From Cytophagia bacterium (lineage in GTDB: Bacteria; Bacteroidota; Bacteroidia; Cytophagales; Microscillaceae): DNA of 36,840 bases. A model generated the notes under the pieces. The model was not told the DNA's origin and did not search any database. It saw only the letters and a program-made list of their open reading frames with translations. Below, piece by piece: positions 7,070-16,078 of the stretch. A program made the position numbers and the translations under genes. The number at the start of each line of letters is the position of its first letter. Within the stretch, counting starts at the first letter, position 1. Location of the stretch: assembly GCA_004294005.1 (NCBI GenBank), contig RDZP01000012.1, positions 1 to 36,840 of the forward strand, in the 5' to 3' direction.

Positions 7070-9997
7070 TTATTTCTTCAAAGCCTCCCATAAAATCTGT
7101 GCGGGGTGCAACGCTTTTCTTTGCGTGCCATCAAAAATTTGATGACGACAACTTGTGCCTGCGGCGGCAATCATTGTTTTTTCGTCTGTTTTTCGAATCG
7201 TAGGAAATAAAACTAACTCGCCAATTTGCATCGATACTTCATAATGTTCTTTTTCATAACCAAAAGAACCCGCCATACCACAACAACCCGAAGGAATCAT
7301 CTGAACGCTGTAATTTTTAGGCAAAGAAAGTATTTTTTTGCTTGGCACTAACGATGAAATCGCTTTTTGATGGCAATGTCCGTGCAATTTTAATTCTTTT
7401 TTATCTTCTGTAAATTGATTTTCATTGATATTGCCTTTGTCTAATTCTTTGGCTAAAAATTCCTCAAAAGTAAATGTATTTTGGGCTAATTTTTTTGCTT
7501 TTTGTTGCATTTCTCCACGCAATAATTCAGGATATTCGTCTCTAAAACTCAAAATCGCAGAAGGTTCTAAACCCATTAAAATACAATTTTCATCAATCAA
7601 ATCACTAAAAATAGTTACATTTTCTGTAGCAATTTTTTTGGCTGTATCCAATAATCCTTTTGAAAGATAGGTGCGTCCACTTTCTCTGTGTTTGATAATT
7701 TTGACTTCATAACCCAACGAAAATAATAGTTTTAAAGTAGCAATGCCCATTGCTGTATCGTTATAATTGGTAAATTCATCTACAAATAAATATAATTTTC
7801 CTATATTTTTTGTATTCATTTTTTGTAAAATACCTTTATTTTTTTGGTAATATTGATACAAATTGATAGGCGATAATTTTGGTAAACTTCTTTGCGTAGC
7901 AAATCCCGTTATTTTTTTGATGATATTTCCTGTAAAAGAATTACCTACCAAAAAATTATAAAAACTCGGTAAAATACTTGCTAATTGATTGGTTTTGTTG
8001 ATATTAGCAATCAAACGAGTACGAAACGGAATGCCTTTTTCTTTGTAATATTGATGTAAAAATTCGGCTTTCATTTTTGTAATATCCACATTTGAGGGAC
8101 ATTCTGATTTACAACCTTTGCAACCAATACACAAATCCATTACTTCTTTGATGCTTTCATTCGCAAAAGGATTTTCTGCCGTTGAGTTACTCAAAACTTC
8201 TCTCAAAATATTGGCTCTTGCACGTGTGGTGTCTTTTTCGTTTCGAGTTGCCATATAGCTCGGACACATTGTTCCGCCTGTCAGATGTGATTTACGACAA
8301 TCTCCCGAACCATTGCACAATTCAGAAGCGGTAACAATACCATTTTTATCAGAAAAATCTAATAAAGTTTCGATTTTATCATTGATTTTTTTTTCAGGCA
8401 TATATCGCAAAGCCGTATTCATAGGTGGCGTGTCAATGATTTTATTAGGATTAAAAATATTATGCTCATCAAAAACATTTTTTACTTTTCTTAATAATTC
8501 ATAATTTTTTTCACCCAACATTTGCGGTATAAATTCTCCTCTCAAACGCCCATCACCATGTTCGCCACTCAAAGAACCTTTGTATTTTTTGACTAAAACC
8601 GCAATTTCTTGGGCAATTGTCCTAAACATTTCATTTCCTTCTTTTGTTTTGAGGTTAAGAATAGGTCTTAAATGCAGTTCTCCTGAGCCTGCGTGTGCGT
8701 AATGCACAGAAGAAAGATTATATTTTGTAAGAATTTCGTTAAATTCTCTGATATATTGCGGTAATTCTTGCACATCTACAGCGGTATCTTCGATAACAGG
8801 TACAGGTCTATCATCACTGATAATATTCCCCAAAAGTCCTAAACCTGCTTTTCTTAAATTCCAAACTTTCGGCATATCTTCACCTTTCAAAATTGGAAAA
8901 TGATAACCTAATTGATTGTTTTTCAAATCATTGATTAAATTTTCTATTGTTGTATTAAGTTCTTCTTCTGAATTTTTTATCAATTCAACCACTAAAATTG
9001 CATTTGGGTCGCCTTGCACAAAAAAACGATTTTTTGATTGTTCGATGCTATCTTTGGTACAATTTAAAATATAATCATCAATCAATTCGCAGGCGGTTGG
9101 TTGGTATTTTAATGCCACAAGATTTGCTCTCAAACTTTCATCAATGGAATGATAATGTCCACAAATCAAGGCACGATGCGGTGAAGGAATTTCTACCAAA
9201 TTTAATTTTGCTTCCGTCAAAAACATCAAAGTACCTTCTGAACCTGCAATCAATTTGCACATATCAAAATCAGGTTTATTTTCGGTAAAAGGCGAAGTTT
9301 CGAGCAATAAATCTAAGGCATAGCCTGTATTTCTTCTTGGAATATTTGGCTTTGGAAATTCTTCTCTGATATTAGATTGGTTTTCATTATCGTTCAAAAT
9401 ATTTTGTATTTTTTGATAAATTTTTCCTTCTAAATTATTGTTTTTTACTTTATTTTCAAAATTTTCTTTGGAAATAGCACAAAAATCTACTTTTTCGCCA
9501 TTACTCAAAAAGCCTTTCAATTCCAATAAATGTTCTCTTGTGCTACCGTACACGATTGAGTTAGAGCCGCAAGAATTATTGCCAATCATTCCACCAATCA
9601 TAGCACGATTAGCGGTAGAAGTTTCGGGGGCAAACATCAAATTATAAGGTTTTAAAGCACGATTGAGTTCATCACGCACTACGCCCATTTGCACGCGCAC
9701 CCATTTTTCTTTTTCGTTGATTTCTAAAATTTGATTAAAATATTTAGAAACATCGACCACAATTCCATTGCCAACCACTTGTCCTGCTAACGAAGTGCCT
9801 GCGGTGCGTGGAATCAGTCCGATTTTATTTTCGGAAGCAAATTGAATAAGTGTTTGAATATCTTTTTCAGTTTTTGGCAAACAAACTGCCGTCGGCATTT
9901 CTTGGTAAGCAGAGGCATCAGTGGAGTACAAAATACGATAGGTTTCGCTGTCGTAAAATTCTCCTTGTATGTTTTTTTTGAGGGTTGTGAGGTTCAT
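7070..9997 (-). CDS. FAD/Fe-S D-2-hydroxyacid dehydrogenase (YdiJ/GlcD-GlpC fusion type)
   Basis: The 975-residue protein joins a VAO/PCMH-type FAD domain to an iron-sulfur/CCG half, the layout of E. coli YdiJ (D-2-hydroxyglutarate dehydrogenase) and related D-lactate dehydrogenases. The FAD half shows RTAGTSLAGQVVGNG (from about residue 63), IGNNSCGSNS and SGEHGDGRLRGEF. The second half has a Cys cluster ending CPSYMATR, a CIGCKGCKSECP 4Fe-4S motif (about 620-632), then the heterodisulfide-reductase-like CCG elements GHCHQKA (about 871) and GCCGMAGSFG (about 903). It should oxidise a D-2-hydroxyacid and pass electrons to a carrier at the membrane. The exact substrate is not readable. It lies 45 bases after the membrane-protein gene and may be cotranscribed with it. 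Confidence 0.9.
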   Translation of the reverse strand: MNLTTLKKNIQGEFYDSETYRILYSTDASAYQEMPTAVCLPKTEKDIQTLIQFASENKIGLIPRTAGTSLAGQVVGNGIVVDVSKYFNQILEINEKEKWVRVQMGVVRDELNRALKPYNLMFAPETSTANRAMIGGMIGNNSCGSNSIVYGSTREHLLELKGFLSNGEKVDFCAISKENFENKVKNNNLEGKIYQKIQNILNDNENQSNIREEFPKPNIPRRNTGYALDLLLETSPFTENKPDFDMCKLIAGSEGTLMFLTEAKLNLVEIPSPHRALICGHYHSIDESLRANLVALKYQPTACELIDDYILNCTKDSIEQSKNRFFVQGDPNAILVVELIKNSEEELNTTIENLINDLKNNQLGYHFPILKGEDMPKVWNLRKAGLGLLGNIISDDRPVPVIEDTAVDVQELPQYIREFNEILTKYNLSSVHYAHAGSGELHLRPILNLKTKEGNEMFRTIAQEIAVLVKKYKGSLSGEHGDGRLRGEFIPQMLGEKNYELLRKVKNVFDEHNIFNPNKIIDTPPMNTALRYMPEKKINDKIETLLDFSDKNGIVTASELCNGSGDCRKSHLTGGTMCPSYMATRNEKDTTRARANILREVLSNSTAENPFANESIKEVMDLCIGCKGCKSECPSNVDITKMKAEFLHQYYKEKGIPFRTRLIANINKTNQLASILPSFYNFLVGNSFTGNIIKKITGFATQRSLPKLSPINLYQYYQKNKGILQKMNTKNIGKLYLFVDEFTNYNDTAMGIATLKLLFSLGYEVKIIKHRESGRTYLSKGLLDTAKKIATENVTIFSDLIDENCILMGLEPSAILSFRDEYPELLRGEMQQKAKKLAQNTFTFEEFLAKELDKGNINENQFTEDKKELKLHGHCHQKAISSLVPSKKILSLPKNYSVQMIPSGCCGMAGSFGYEKEHYEVSMQIGELVLFPTIRKTDEKTMIAAAGTSCRHQIFDGTQRKALHPAQILWEALKK

Positions 9998-10042
9998 TGA
10001 AAAGTAATTATTTATTTTATGAATGAATAGTTAAGTCTAATC

Positions 10043-12046
10043 TTAATTGACATTATTATTAAACACCTTTAACTTATCTATTGGTATTCCCTTTTTAATC
10101 AAGTTTTCCCATTGATTCAATTTATAGTAAATATTTGTATTTTGATTTTTACACTTATTTTTTTGAAGTATATAAAATTGTACTCCCATTGGTTTGGATT
10201 GAACTAATGAGTCCAAAAATAACTCTTCTTTTTTGTTTATAATATCCAAATCAGAATCAACCAATGTTTCTATATAATGTTGGTATAAATACGGTAATTT
10301 TTTATCTGTAAATTTTTCAATTAAATCTTTACTAAAATTAAAAATATTTTGATTGTACCTTTCAATATTAAATATTTTTCTTAAAAGAACGCTAAATTTA
10401 ATATAAGAAACTTTTATTGTTTCATCAGGTAATTTATCTTTATTTTTTTCAAAAAGAGTAAAAGTTTTTTTTATAATTATATTCAAGTCATTTTCATCAA
10501 ATTCTGAAATTCCAAAATTTTTTTCCCAATTATTAATGTTATCAAACATTAGCCAAATTAACATTAAGTTTCTTGGGTAGGTATGGCATTTTTCCTCAAT
10601 AATATTTTGTAATTTTTCATACGCATACATTAAAGTTTTTTTATTAGGGTGGCAAAAACATTTATCAATTTCTTTTTTTAATTCCTTATTAAAGGTGCTA
10701 AACAATGTCTTATATTTTTGATGGTTAGTTTTGAACAATAAACTATCTGGCAGTAAAACTTCATCTATTTGAACATTTATTAGGGATGAATATGACATAG
10801 TAGCTTGTGTCTTTGTGCTTTTTAATTGTAATTTAATTTCATTTAATTTTTTATCAAATGAAATTAAATAAGTAGAATCACTAAATGATAAACCATTACT
10901 TTTTAGGTTTTTTAACAATATCTTATAACATTTTATCTTTGTCAAAGAATCTTGTGAATTAAAAAATGATATCGAGTTATTTTTTAACTCACAAGAACCA
11001 TCTTCAGTTTTATATTTATATTGACAAGGTACAAATGAAGTTTCTATCGAGTTATTAATAAAAGAATAAACAATAGAAGAAAAATTTGTATTTAATTTAG
11101 CTATTTCAATTGGTTTTTCAATATCCATTATATTTTTTTCTTCTATATTACTATAAATTAAAAATACATCATCTTTATGAAAAGAATATATTTTTTTAGT
11201 ATCTAATTTTTTATATTTGTTTTCAAATTTAATATATGGAGTAAATTCCTTATTTTTAATTACTATATTTATTGGTAAAAAATAGGAATAAATAAGAAAC
11301 AATGATAGTAGATTAAGAGAGATCAGGATAAATGTACTTGTATAATTATTCAAAATAAATTTTAAATCTTCATTGATTAAAATACCAGGATTCGACATAA
11401 CTTTTTTTATATTTCCACTACCAAATTTTAGCATTGAAAATGTTGTAGTTGAATCTATTCCTAAAAATAATACTACTGCCGCTAAAATCCAATTTATAAG
11501 CTCTTGAGAAATCAAAGAATTGTAAACATTATCATTAAAAGAGTTCCAAGAAAACCAAGTAAAATATAATAACAGGAAAAGACCATAATTGAATGCTAAT
11601 TTTCTGTTATATCTTTTAAAACTTTCTATAGGTTCTATTATCTTATTATTTTCTTTTTTTAAAGTTAATCTATAAACATTATCTAAAACCTTATTATCTT
11701 TTGTTACAAAAGTATATTTTATATCAAAAGAAACAGATATGTCAGATTTATTAAATATTTCTTTAAGACAATTATCACCTGAAAAATCAAGTATCATATT
11801 TACTTCTTCTTCTTTTTTTTGTATTTCAATAACATTATTATTGTGAAGGTTTTTATTTTTTTTCTTATGTTTACTAAGTTCAAATAATAATTCATCTTTT
11901 TTAATAATCTTACTTTTTATTGGTCTTATATTACAAATTGTTACCTTATCTATTTTTTGAATATCATCATTTGAATATAATCTTAAAAACAAGGTAAGTT
12001 TATCACTTTCAATTTTACAATTTTGGGTTATAATTTTAAATTCCAT
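10043..12046 (-). CDS. Unrecognised three-helix membrane protein
   Basis: I do not recognise this 667-residue protein. Residues 1-140 look like a beta-rich, Lys-rich soluble domain. Three hydrophobic segments follow: FNYGLFLLLYFTWFSW (about 150), INWILAAVVLFLGIDSTTTF (about 185) and FILISLNLLSLFLIYSYFLP (about 240). A large hydrophilic region with scattered Cys then runs to the end, with helical repeats in the last 200 residues. The frame stays open 49 codons further upstream, but that extension is unlike a protein start and would overlap the divergent TetR-like gene. The ATG at 12046 leaves a 139-base shared promoter region. The base composition is very AT-rich, even for this window, which may mean it is accessory. 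A sensor or transport-associated role is possible but unproven. Confidence 0.75.
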   Translation of the reverse strand: MEFKIITQNCKIESDKLTLFLRLYSNDDIQKIDKVTICNIRPIKSKIIKKDELLFELSKHKKKNKNLHNNNVIEIQKKEEEVNMILDFSGDNCLKEIFNKSDISVSFDIKYTFVTKDNKVLDNVYRLTLKKENNKIIEPIESFKRYNRKLAFNYGLFLLLYFTWFSWNSFNDNVYNSLISQELINWILAAVVLFLGIDSTTTFSMLKFGSGNIKKVMSNPGILINEDLKFILNNYTSTFILISLNLLSLFLIYSYFLPINIVIKNKEFTPYIKFENKYKKLDTKKIYSFHKDDVFLIYSNIEEKNIMDIEKPIEIAKLNTNFSSIVYSFINNSIETSFVPCQYKYKTEDGSCELKNNSISFFNSQDSLTKIKCYKILLKNLKSNGLSFSDSTYLISFDKKLNEIKLQLKSTKTQATMSYSSLINVQIDEVLLPDSLLFKTNHQKYKTLFSTFNKELKKEIDKCFCHPNKKTLMYAYEKLQNIIEEKCHTYPRNLMLIWLMFDNINNWEKNFGISEFDENDLNIIIKKTFTLFEKNKDKLPDETIKVSYIKFSVLLRKIFNIERYNQNIFNFSKDLIEKFTDKKLPYLYQHYIETLVDSDLDIINKKEELFLDSLVQSKPMGVQFYILQKNKCKNQNTNIYYKLNQWENLIKKGIPIDKLKVFNNNVN

Positions 12047-12071
12047 TTGTAAAGGTAATAATTTTTTTCTG

Positions 12072-12079
12072 CAAAAATA
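12072..12079 (-). promoter_or_regulatory. -7-like element for the membrane-protein gene
   Basis: On the - strand this octamer reads TATTTTTG, fitting TAnnTTTG, 26 bases before the chosen ATG at 12046. No matching -33 TTG is at the right distance. It lies inside the extended reading frame, which supports the shorter start. Confidence 0.35.
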
Positions 12080-12185
12080 AACATTTTGAACAAATAATAA
12101 AAATAATTTCTTTCTAAATTGAACAAATCCTATCAAATTAGCATTATAAAAGTAGAAAGTTTTTTTATTAAAAATACAAATTAAA

Positions 12186-12818
12186 ATGGACAAAGGACAA
12201 ATTCAAGATACATTTATTAATTTTACAACTGAAAATGGTCATTTTCCTACTTCTGTTGATGATTTTTCAAATACACTTCATATTTCATCTACCGAATTTT
12301 ATCAATATTATTCATCATTAGAAGCAATTGATAGTGATATTTGGTTGATGACTTTGTTAGAAACAAAGCAAAAATTATTTGAAACCGAAATATATCCACA
12401 ATATTCAGGACGCGAAAAAGTATTGGCTTTTTATTATACTTGGCTCGAATCACTCAAAGAAAAAAGAGATTTTATATTGATTTCTGCACGAAGAAAAGCA
12501 TTTTTAGATTTAAGACCTTATTTTTTAGAAGATTTGAAAACTAATTTTTATCTTTGGTTAGATGATGTTTTATTAGAAGGAAAAGAAACACAAGAAATTT
12601 ATGCACGTATGTTTTCTGAAAAAATTTATCCAAAAGCATTTTGGGGGCTTACTTTGAGCGTGTTGAAAATTTGGGTCAATGATAATTCTGATAATTTTGA
12701 AAAAACAGATATTTTTATTGAAAAATCTGTTAATTTTGCCTTTGATGCAATTGGAAAAACGTTTATCGATTCAGGTGTTGAATTAGGTAAATTTTTTGTT
12801 CAAAATTTATTCAAATAA
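12186..12818 (+). CDS. TetR/AcrR-like protein with weak HTH
   Basis: The 210-residue all-helical protein has the length and layout of TetR-family proteins. An N-terminal region (residues 1-50) keeps the spacing of a TetR helix-turn-helix (FINFTTENGHFPTSVDDFSNTLHISSTEFYQYYSSLEAI, with the Y-x-Y-F-position helix). A larger ligand-type helical domain follows, ending in a long amphipathic helix (residues 170-210). The HTH is degenerate compared with canonical members, so DNA binding is uncertain; Bacteroidota have many such divergent proteins. It is transcribed divergently from the membrane-protein gene, a common arrangement for a local regulator and its target. No target operator is evident in the 139-base gap. 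Confidence 0.7.
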   Translation: MDKGQIQDTFINFTTENGHFPTSVDDFSNTLHISSTEFYQYYSSLEAIDSDIWLMTLLETKQKLFETEIYPQYSGREKVLAFYYTWLESLKEKRDFILISARRKAFLDLRPYFLEDLKTNFYLWLDDVLLEGKETQEIYARMFSEKIYPKAFWGLTLSVLKIWVNDNSDNFEKTDIFIEKSVNFAFDAIGKTFIDSGVELGKFFVQNLFK

Positions 12819-12826
12819 AAATACAT

Positions 12827-12872
12827 AATTTACCTCAAAATCTATTTTAAAATATAAATTTTGAGGTAAATT
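12827..12872. terminator. Bidirectional terminator hairpin
   Basis: A perfect 15-bp stem (AATTTACCTCAAAAT / ATTTTGAGGTAAATT) with a 16-base loop lies between two convergent genes, with T-rich sequence after it on the + strand and A-rich sequence before it. It serves the TetR-like gene and the ridA-side operon alike. Confidence 0.8.
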
Positions 12873-12875
12873 ATT

Positions 12876-13250
12876 TTATTTTCCTGCAATACAAGAAATT
12901 TCAATATTAACATCTTTTGGTAATCTACTTACTTCTACGGTTTCTCGTGCAGGTGGATTTTCTTTGAAATAACTGCCATAAATAGCATTTACTGCTTGAA
13001 AATCATTGAAGTTTTTTAAAAAAATAGTACACTTTAATACATCACCAAAAGAAAAATTGGCTTGTTCTAAAATTAGTCCTAAATTTTTCATCACTTGATG
13101 TGTTTCAGTTTCAATGTCTTTTTGATGTAAATTTCCTTGTTCGTCTAAGGCAATTTGCCCTGAAACAAACAATAAATTACCCAATAAAGTAGCTTGACTA
13201 TACGGACCGATAGGAGCGGGGGCTTTTGGATTTAATACAATTTTTTTCAT
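12876..13250 (-). CDS. ridA: RidA, 2-iminobutanoate/2-iminopropanoate deaminase
   Basis: This 124-residue protein is a full-length RidA/YjgF/UK114 member. It deaminates reactive enamine/imine intermediates released by PLP-dependent dehydratases and so protects other PLP enzymes. It shows IGPYSQA (residues 14-20), FVSGQIALDEQG, and the signature NPPARETVEVSRLPKDVNIEISCIA with the carboxylate-binding Arg at position 102 and the Glu at 117. It works as a trimer in the cytoplasm. Its start follows the methyltransferase stop after a single base, so the two genes are certainly cotranscribed and possibly translationally coupled. No biochemical link between the two is known to me. Confidence 0.95.
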   Translation of the reverse strand: MKKIVLNPKAPAPIGPYSQATLLGNLLFVSGQIALDEQGNLHQKDIETETHQVMKNLGLILEQANFSFGDVLKCTIFLKNFNDFQAVNAIYGSYFKENPPARETVEVSRLPKDVNIEISCIAGK

Positions 13251-13251
13251 T

Positions 13252-14157
13252 TTATATACTATTTTTTTGTAACCATACTGCTAATTGCATTCCTTTATTT
13301 GTCTTCTTCATATACCATTTCAGAGGGCTATCCAAGAATTTAGGCATAAAAGTACTACAAGGATAATACTCATATTTTATTATTTTGTATCCATTTATTT
13401 CACCATTATACTGAAATGACTTTAGACCAAATTCGTATAAATGGAATGGAGAGTGCATTGGGCTTATGTTGGTTACATAATCAGTGCCTATTATTCGATA
13501 ATATAAATTTAGTATTTTAGAAATTAACCAATCAGACGAAGGAACTTCTATATGAATAATTCCATTGGGTTTTAACCATCGAAGTACCTTTTTTAGACAA
13601 CTATCAGGATCATATAAATGTTCGAGTACAGCACCAAAAGTAATAAAATCAAAATAATCATCAGGATAATTTATGTCTTCAATTGAAGATAGTTGTAATT
13701 TATCTTTACTAATTCCCATTTTGTTAATTGCTCTTGTATAAAAAGGTTCAGAGGGTTCGAAGCCGTACACGTCATAATTATTCTTTTCCAATGCTATCAT
13801 ACACTTACCCAAACCAGCACCTATATCTAATACTTTTTGATTATTAGAAAATGGTTTTAAATTTTGGAGTGTTTTTATTTCTTGTTGAAAATAGTCATCA
13901 CTAATGGTAAAATAATTGTCTGTCCAATAATTTTCTGGAGGCACACCATAATGGTCTTGAATACTATTTGGAATAGGTTGTGGATTAGAATAAATCAAAC
14001 CACATTTTTTACATTTCACAACAGAAGTGGTTATCCCAGTTTTCTTCTTTGGGTTTCTTCCTTGTGATTGGTTTAGCCTTTTTCCTAAAATTTTACTATT
14101 GTCAGATGTATTTGTACACATATTACAATGTGTTATATGATTGAAGTTATACTTCAT
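13252..14157 (-). CDS. Class I SAM methyltransferase with N-terminal zinc ribbon
   Basis: The 301-residue protein has four N-terminal cysteines (C11, C14, C49, C52 in CNMC and CKKC) that look like a zinc-binding ribbon. A Methyltransf_23-type Rossmann domain follows, with glycine motif I VLDIGAGLGK (about 109-118), an acidic second strand (YGFEPSEP) and DFITFGAVLEHLYDP as motif IV/post-I. A similar layout occurs in methyltransferases acting on nucleotide-sugar or cell-surface glycan substrates, but the substrate cannot be decided. The C-terminus (PLKWYMKKTNKGMQLAVWLQK) is basic and amphipathic and might touch membrane. It lies 62 bases downstream of glmS, in the same direction. Confidence 0.85.
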   Translation of the reverse strand: MKYNFNHITHCNMCTNTSDNSKILGKRLNQSQGRNPKKKTGITTSVVKCKKCGLIYSNPQPIPNSIQDHYGVPPENYWTDNYFTISDDYFQQEIKTLQNLKPFSNNQKVLDIGAGLGKCMIALEKNNYDVYGFEPSEPFYTRAINKMGISKDKLQLSSIEDINYPDDYFDFITFGAVLEHLYDPDSCLKKVLRWLKPNGIIHIEVPSSDWLISKILNLYYRIIGTDYVTNISPMHSPFHLYEFGLKSFQYNGEINGYKIIKYEYYPCSTFMPKFLDSPLKWYMKKTNKGMQLAVWLQKNSI

Positions 14158-14219
14158 ATTATTTTTTTTATTAATAAAATATCATTTGAATAATTTATAG
14201 AGTAATATTTGGATAATAG

Positions 14220-16061
14220 TTACTCAACCGTTACAGATTTTGCTAAATTTCTTGGTTTATCTACATCACAACCACGCATAATAGCAATATGATAAGACAA
14301 TAATTGTAACGGAATTACTGCTAACAAAGGTGTAAGCATCGCATGCGTTGCAGGAATTTCAATCGTATAATCTGCAATTTCTTTGATATGTTTTTCGCCT
14401 TCTGTAACAATAGCAATTACTTTTCCCGCTCTTGCTTTTACCTCTTGAATATTAGAAATTATTTTTTCATAAATACTATCTTGTGGAGCAATGAATACAA
14501 CAGGCATTTCCTTATCAATCAAAGCAATAGGTCCGTGTTTCATTTCTGCAGCAGGATAACCTTCTGCGTGAATGTAAGAAATTTCTTTCAGTTTTAATGC
14601 ACCTTCGAGAGCAACAGGGAAATTATTACCACGTCCCAAATACAAAAAATTAGAAGCGTCTTTAAATTTACTTGCAATGGTTTCAATTTTACTATTTAAT
14701 TCCAAACATTTTTGTACTTTTTGAGGAATTAATGCTAACTCTGTTAATATTTCTCTAAATTCGTTTTCAGCAATAATTCCTTTTCTGTGAGCAATCATCA
14801 AAGCCATCATTGTCAAAACAGATAGTTGTCCTGTAAAGGCTTTTGTGCTTGCGACACCTATTTCGGGACCTGCGTGAATATACACGCCTGCATCAGTCAT
14901 ACGAGGAATAGAAGCACCTACGGTATTACAAACGCCAAATATTTTTGCTCCTTTTGATTTTGCTAACTCGAGGGCTGCTAATGTATCTGCTGTTTCTCCT
15001 GATTGAGAGATAGCAATAATAACATCATTTTCTCTAATAATTGGATTTCTGTATCTAAATTCTGAAGCATATTCTACTTCTACGGGAATACGTGCGTATT
15101 CTTCGAACAAATATTCAGCCACCAAACCTGCGTGCCAAGAAGTGCCACAACCCAAAATAACAATTCTATCTGCGGTTAAAAAACGATTGATGTATTCAGA
15201 TAATCCACCTAAAGTCAATGTTCCTTCATCTGCATTCACTCTGCCTCTCAAGCTATCCGCCAATGATTTAGGTTGTTCAAATATTTCTTTGAGCATAAAA
15301 TAAGGATAGCCTCCTTTTTCTATTGCTTCCAAACTCATTTCTAAGGTATGAATATAAGGAGTTTTAACAGTAGAATCTAAGTTTTTAATAGTTAAATTAC
15401 CATCACGAATGACTGCAATTTCTAAATCATCAAGATAAATAACTTCGTTTGTGTATTCAATAATTGGCGTTGCATCAGAGGCAATAAAATATTCACCTGT
15501 TTCTTTGCCCACACCAATTACTAATGGACTACCTTTACGAGCAGCAATCAAAGTTTTTGGTGCATTTTTAGATATTACAACAATTGCATACGCTCCAATT
15601 ACCTTTTGTAACGCCAATCTTACTGATTCTTCTAATGAAGTTTGTGTATTTTTTTGAATGTCCTCTATAAAAGTAATTAAAACTTCGGTATCTGTTTGAC
15701 TTTCAAATTGATAACCTTTGTTTATCAGGTCTTGTTTAATAACATTATAATTTTCTATAATTCCGTTATGAACAATTACCAAATCTTTACTATATGAAAA
15801 GTGAGGGTGTGCATTGAGGTCGTTTGGTTCACCATGTGTTGCCCATCTTGTATGCCCAATACCTGTATGCCCATCTAATTTTGAATGAACAAGTGCATTT
15901 TTTAAATCTGCTACTTTCCCTTTTTTCTTATATACATTCAGAGTGCCATTCAAAAGAGCAATACCTGAGCTATCATAGCCTCTATATTCTAATCTTTCTA
16001 AACCACCTATTATTATAGGGTAGGCATCTCTATGTCCTGTATAACCAACAATTCCGCACAT
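14220..16061 (-). CDS. glmS: Glutamine-fructose-6-phosphate aminotransferase (isomerizing), GlmS
   Basis: The 613-residue product makes glucosamine-6-phosphate from fructose-6-phosphate and glutamine, the first committed step to UDP-GlcNAc for peptidoglycan and glycans. Residues 1-220 are the Ntn glutaminase domain, with Cys2 as nucleophile after Met removal (MCGIVGYTG), ERLEYRGYDSSG and the TRWATHG block. Two SIS isomerase domains follow, with GCGTSWHAG, SQSGETADT and the C-terminal DVDKPRNLAKSVTVE end typical of the family. Length is normal. The start is fixed by the need for MCGI. The gene lies 17 bases behind the DUF4270 lipoprotein gene in a - strand series. No glmS ribozyme-like leader is possible in that short gap. 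Confidence 0.97.
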   Translation of the reverse strand: MCGIVGYTGHRDAYPIIIGGLERLEYRGYDSSGIALLNGTLNVYKKKGKVADLKNALVHSKLDGHTGIGHTRWATHGEPNDLNAHPHFSYSKDLVIVHNGIIENYNVIKQDLINKGYQFESQTDTEVLITFIEDIQKNTQTSLEESVRLALQKVIGAYAIVVISKNAPKTLIAARKGSPLVIGVGKETGEYFIASDATPIIEYTNEVIYLDDLEIAVIRDGNLTIKNLDSTVKTPYIHTLEMSLEAIEKGGYPYFMLKEIFEQPKSLADSLRGRVNADEGTLTLGGLSEYINRFLTADRIVILGCGTSWHAGLVAEYLFEEYARIPVEVEYASEFRYRNPIIRENDVIIAISQSGETADTLAALELAKSKGAKIFGVCNTVGASIPRMTDAGVYIHAGPEIGVASTKAFTGQLSVLTMMALMIAHRKGIIAENEFREILTELALIPQKVQKCLELNSKIETIASKFKDASNFLYLGRGNNFPVALEGALKLKEISYIHAEGYPAAEMKHGPIALIDKEMPVVFIAPQDSIYEKIISNIQEVKARAGKVIAIVTEGEKHIKEIADYTIEIPATHAMLTPLLAVIPLQLLSYHIAIMRGCDVDKPRNLAKSVTVE

Positions 16062-16078
16062 AATTTATAAATTTTATT

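Noticed and set aside
12047..12193. 49-codon N-terminal extension of the membrane protein
   Set aside because: It overlaps the divergent TetR-like gene and a -7-like element, and its Phe/Lys/Leu-rich sequence does not look like a real start.
16062..16078. glmS ribozyme
   Set aside because: Only 17 bases separate glmS from the preceding gene, too short for the ribozyme.
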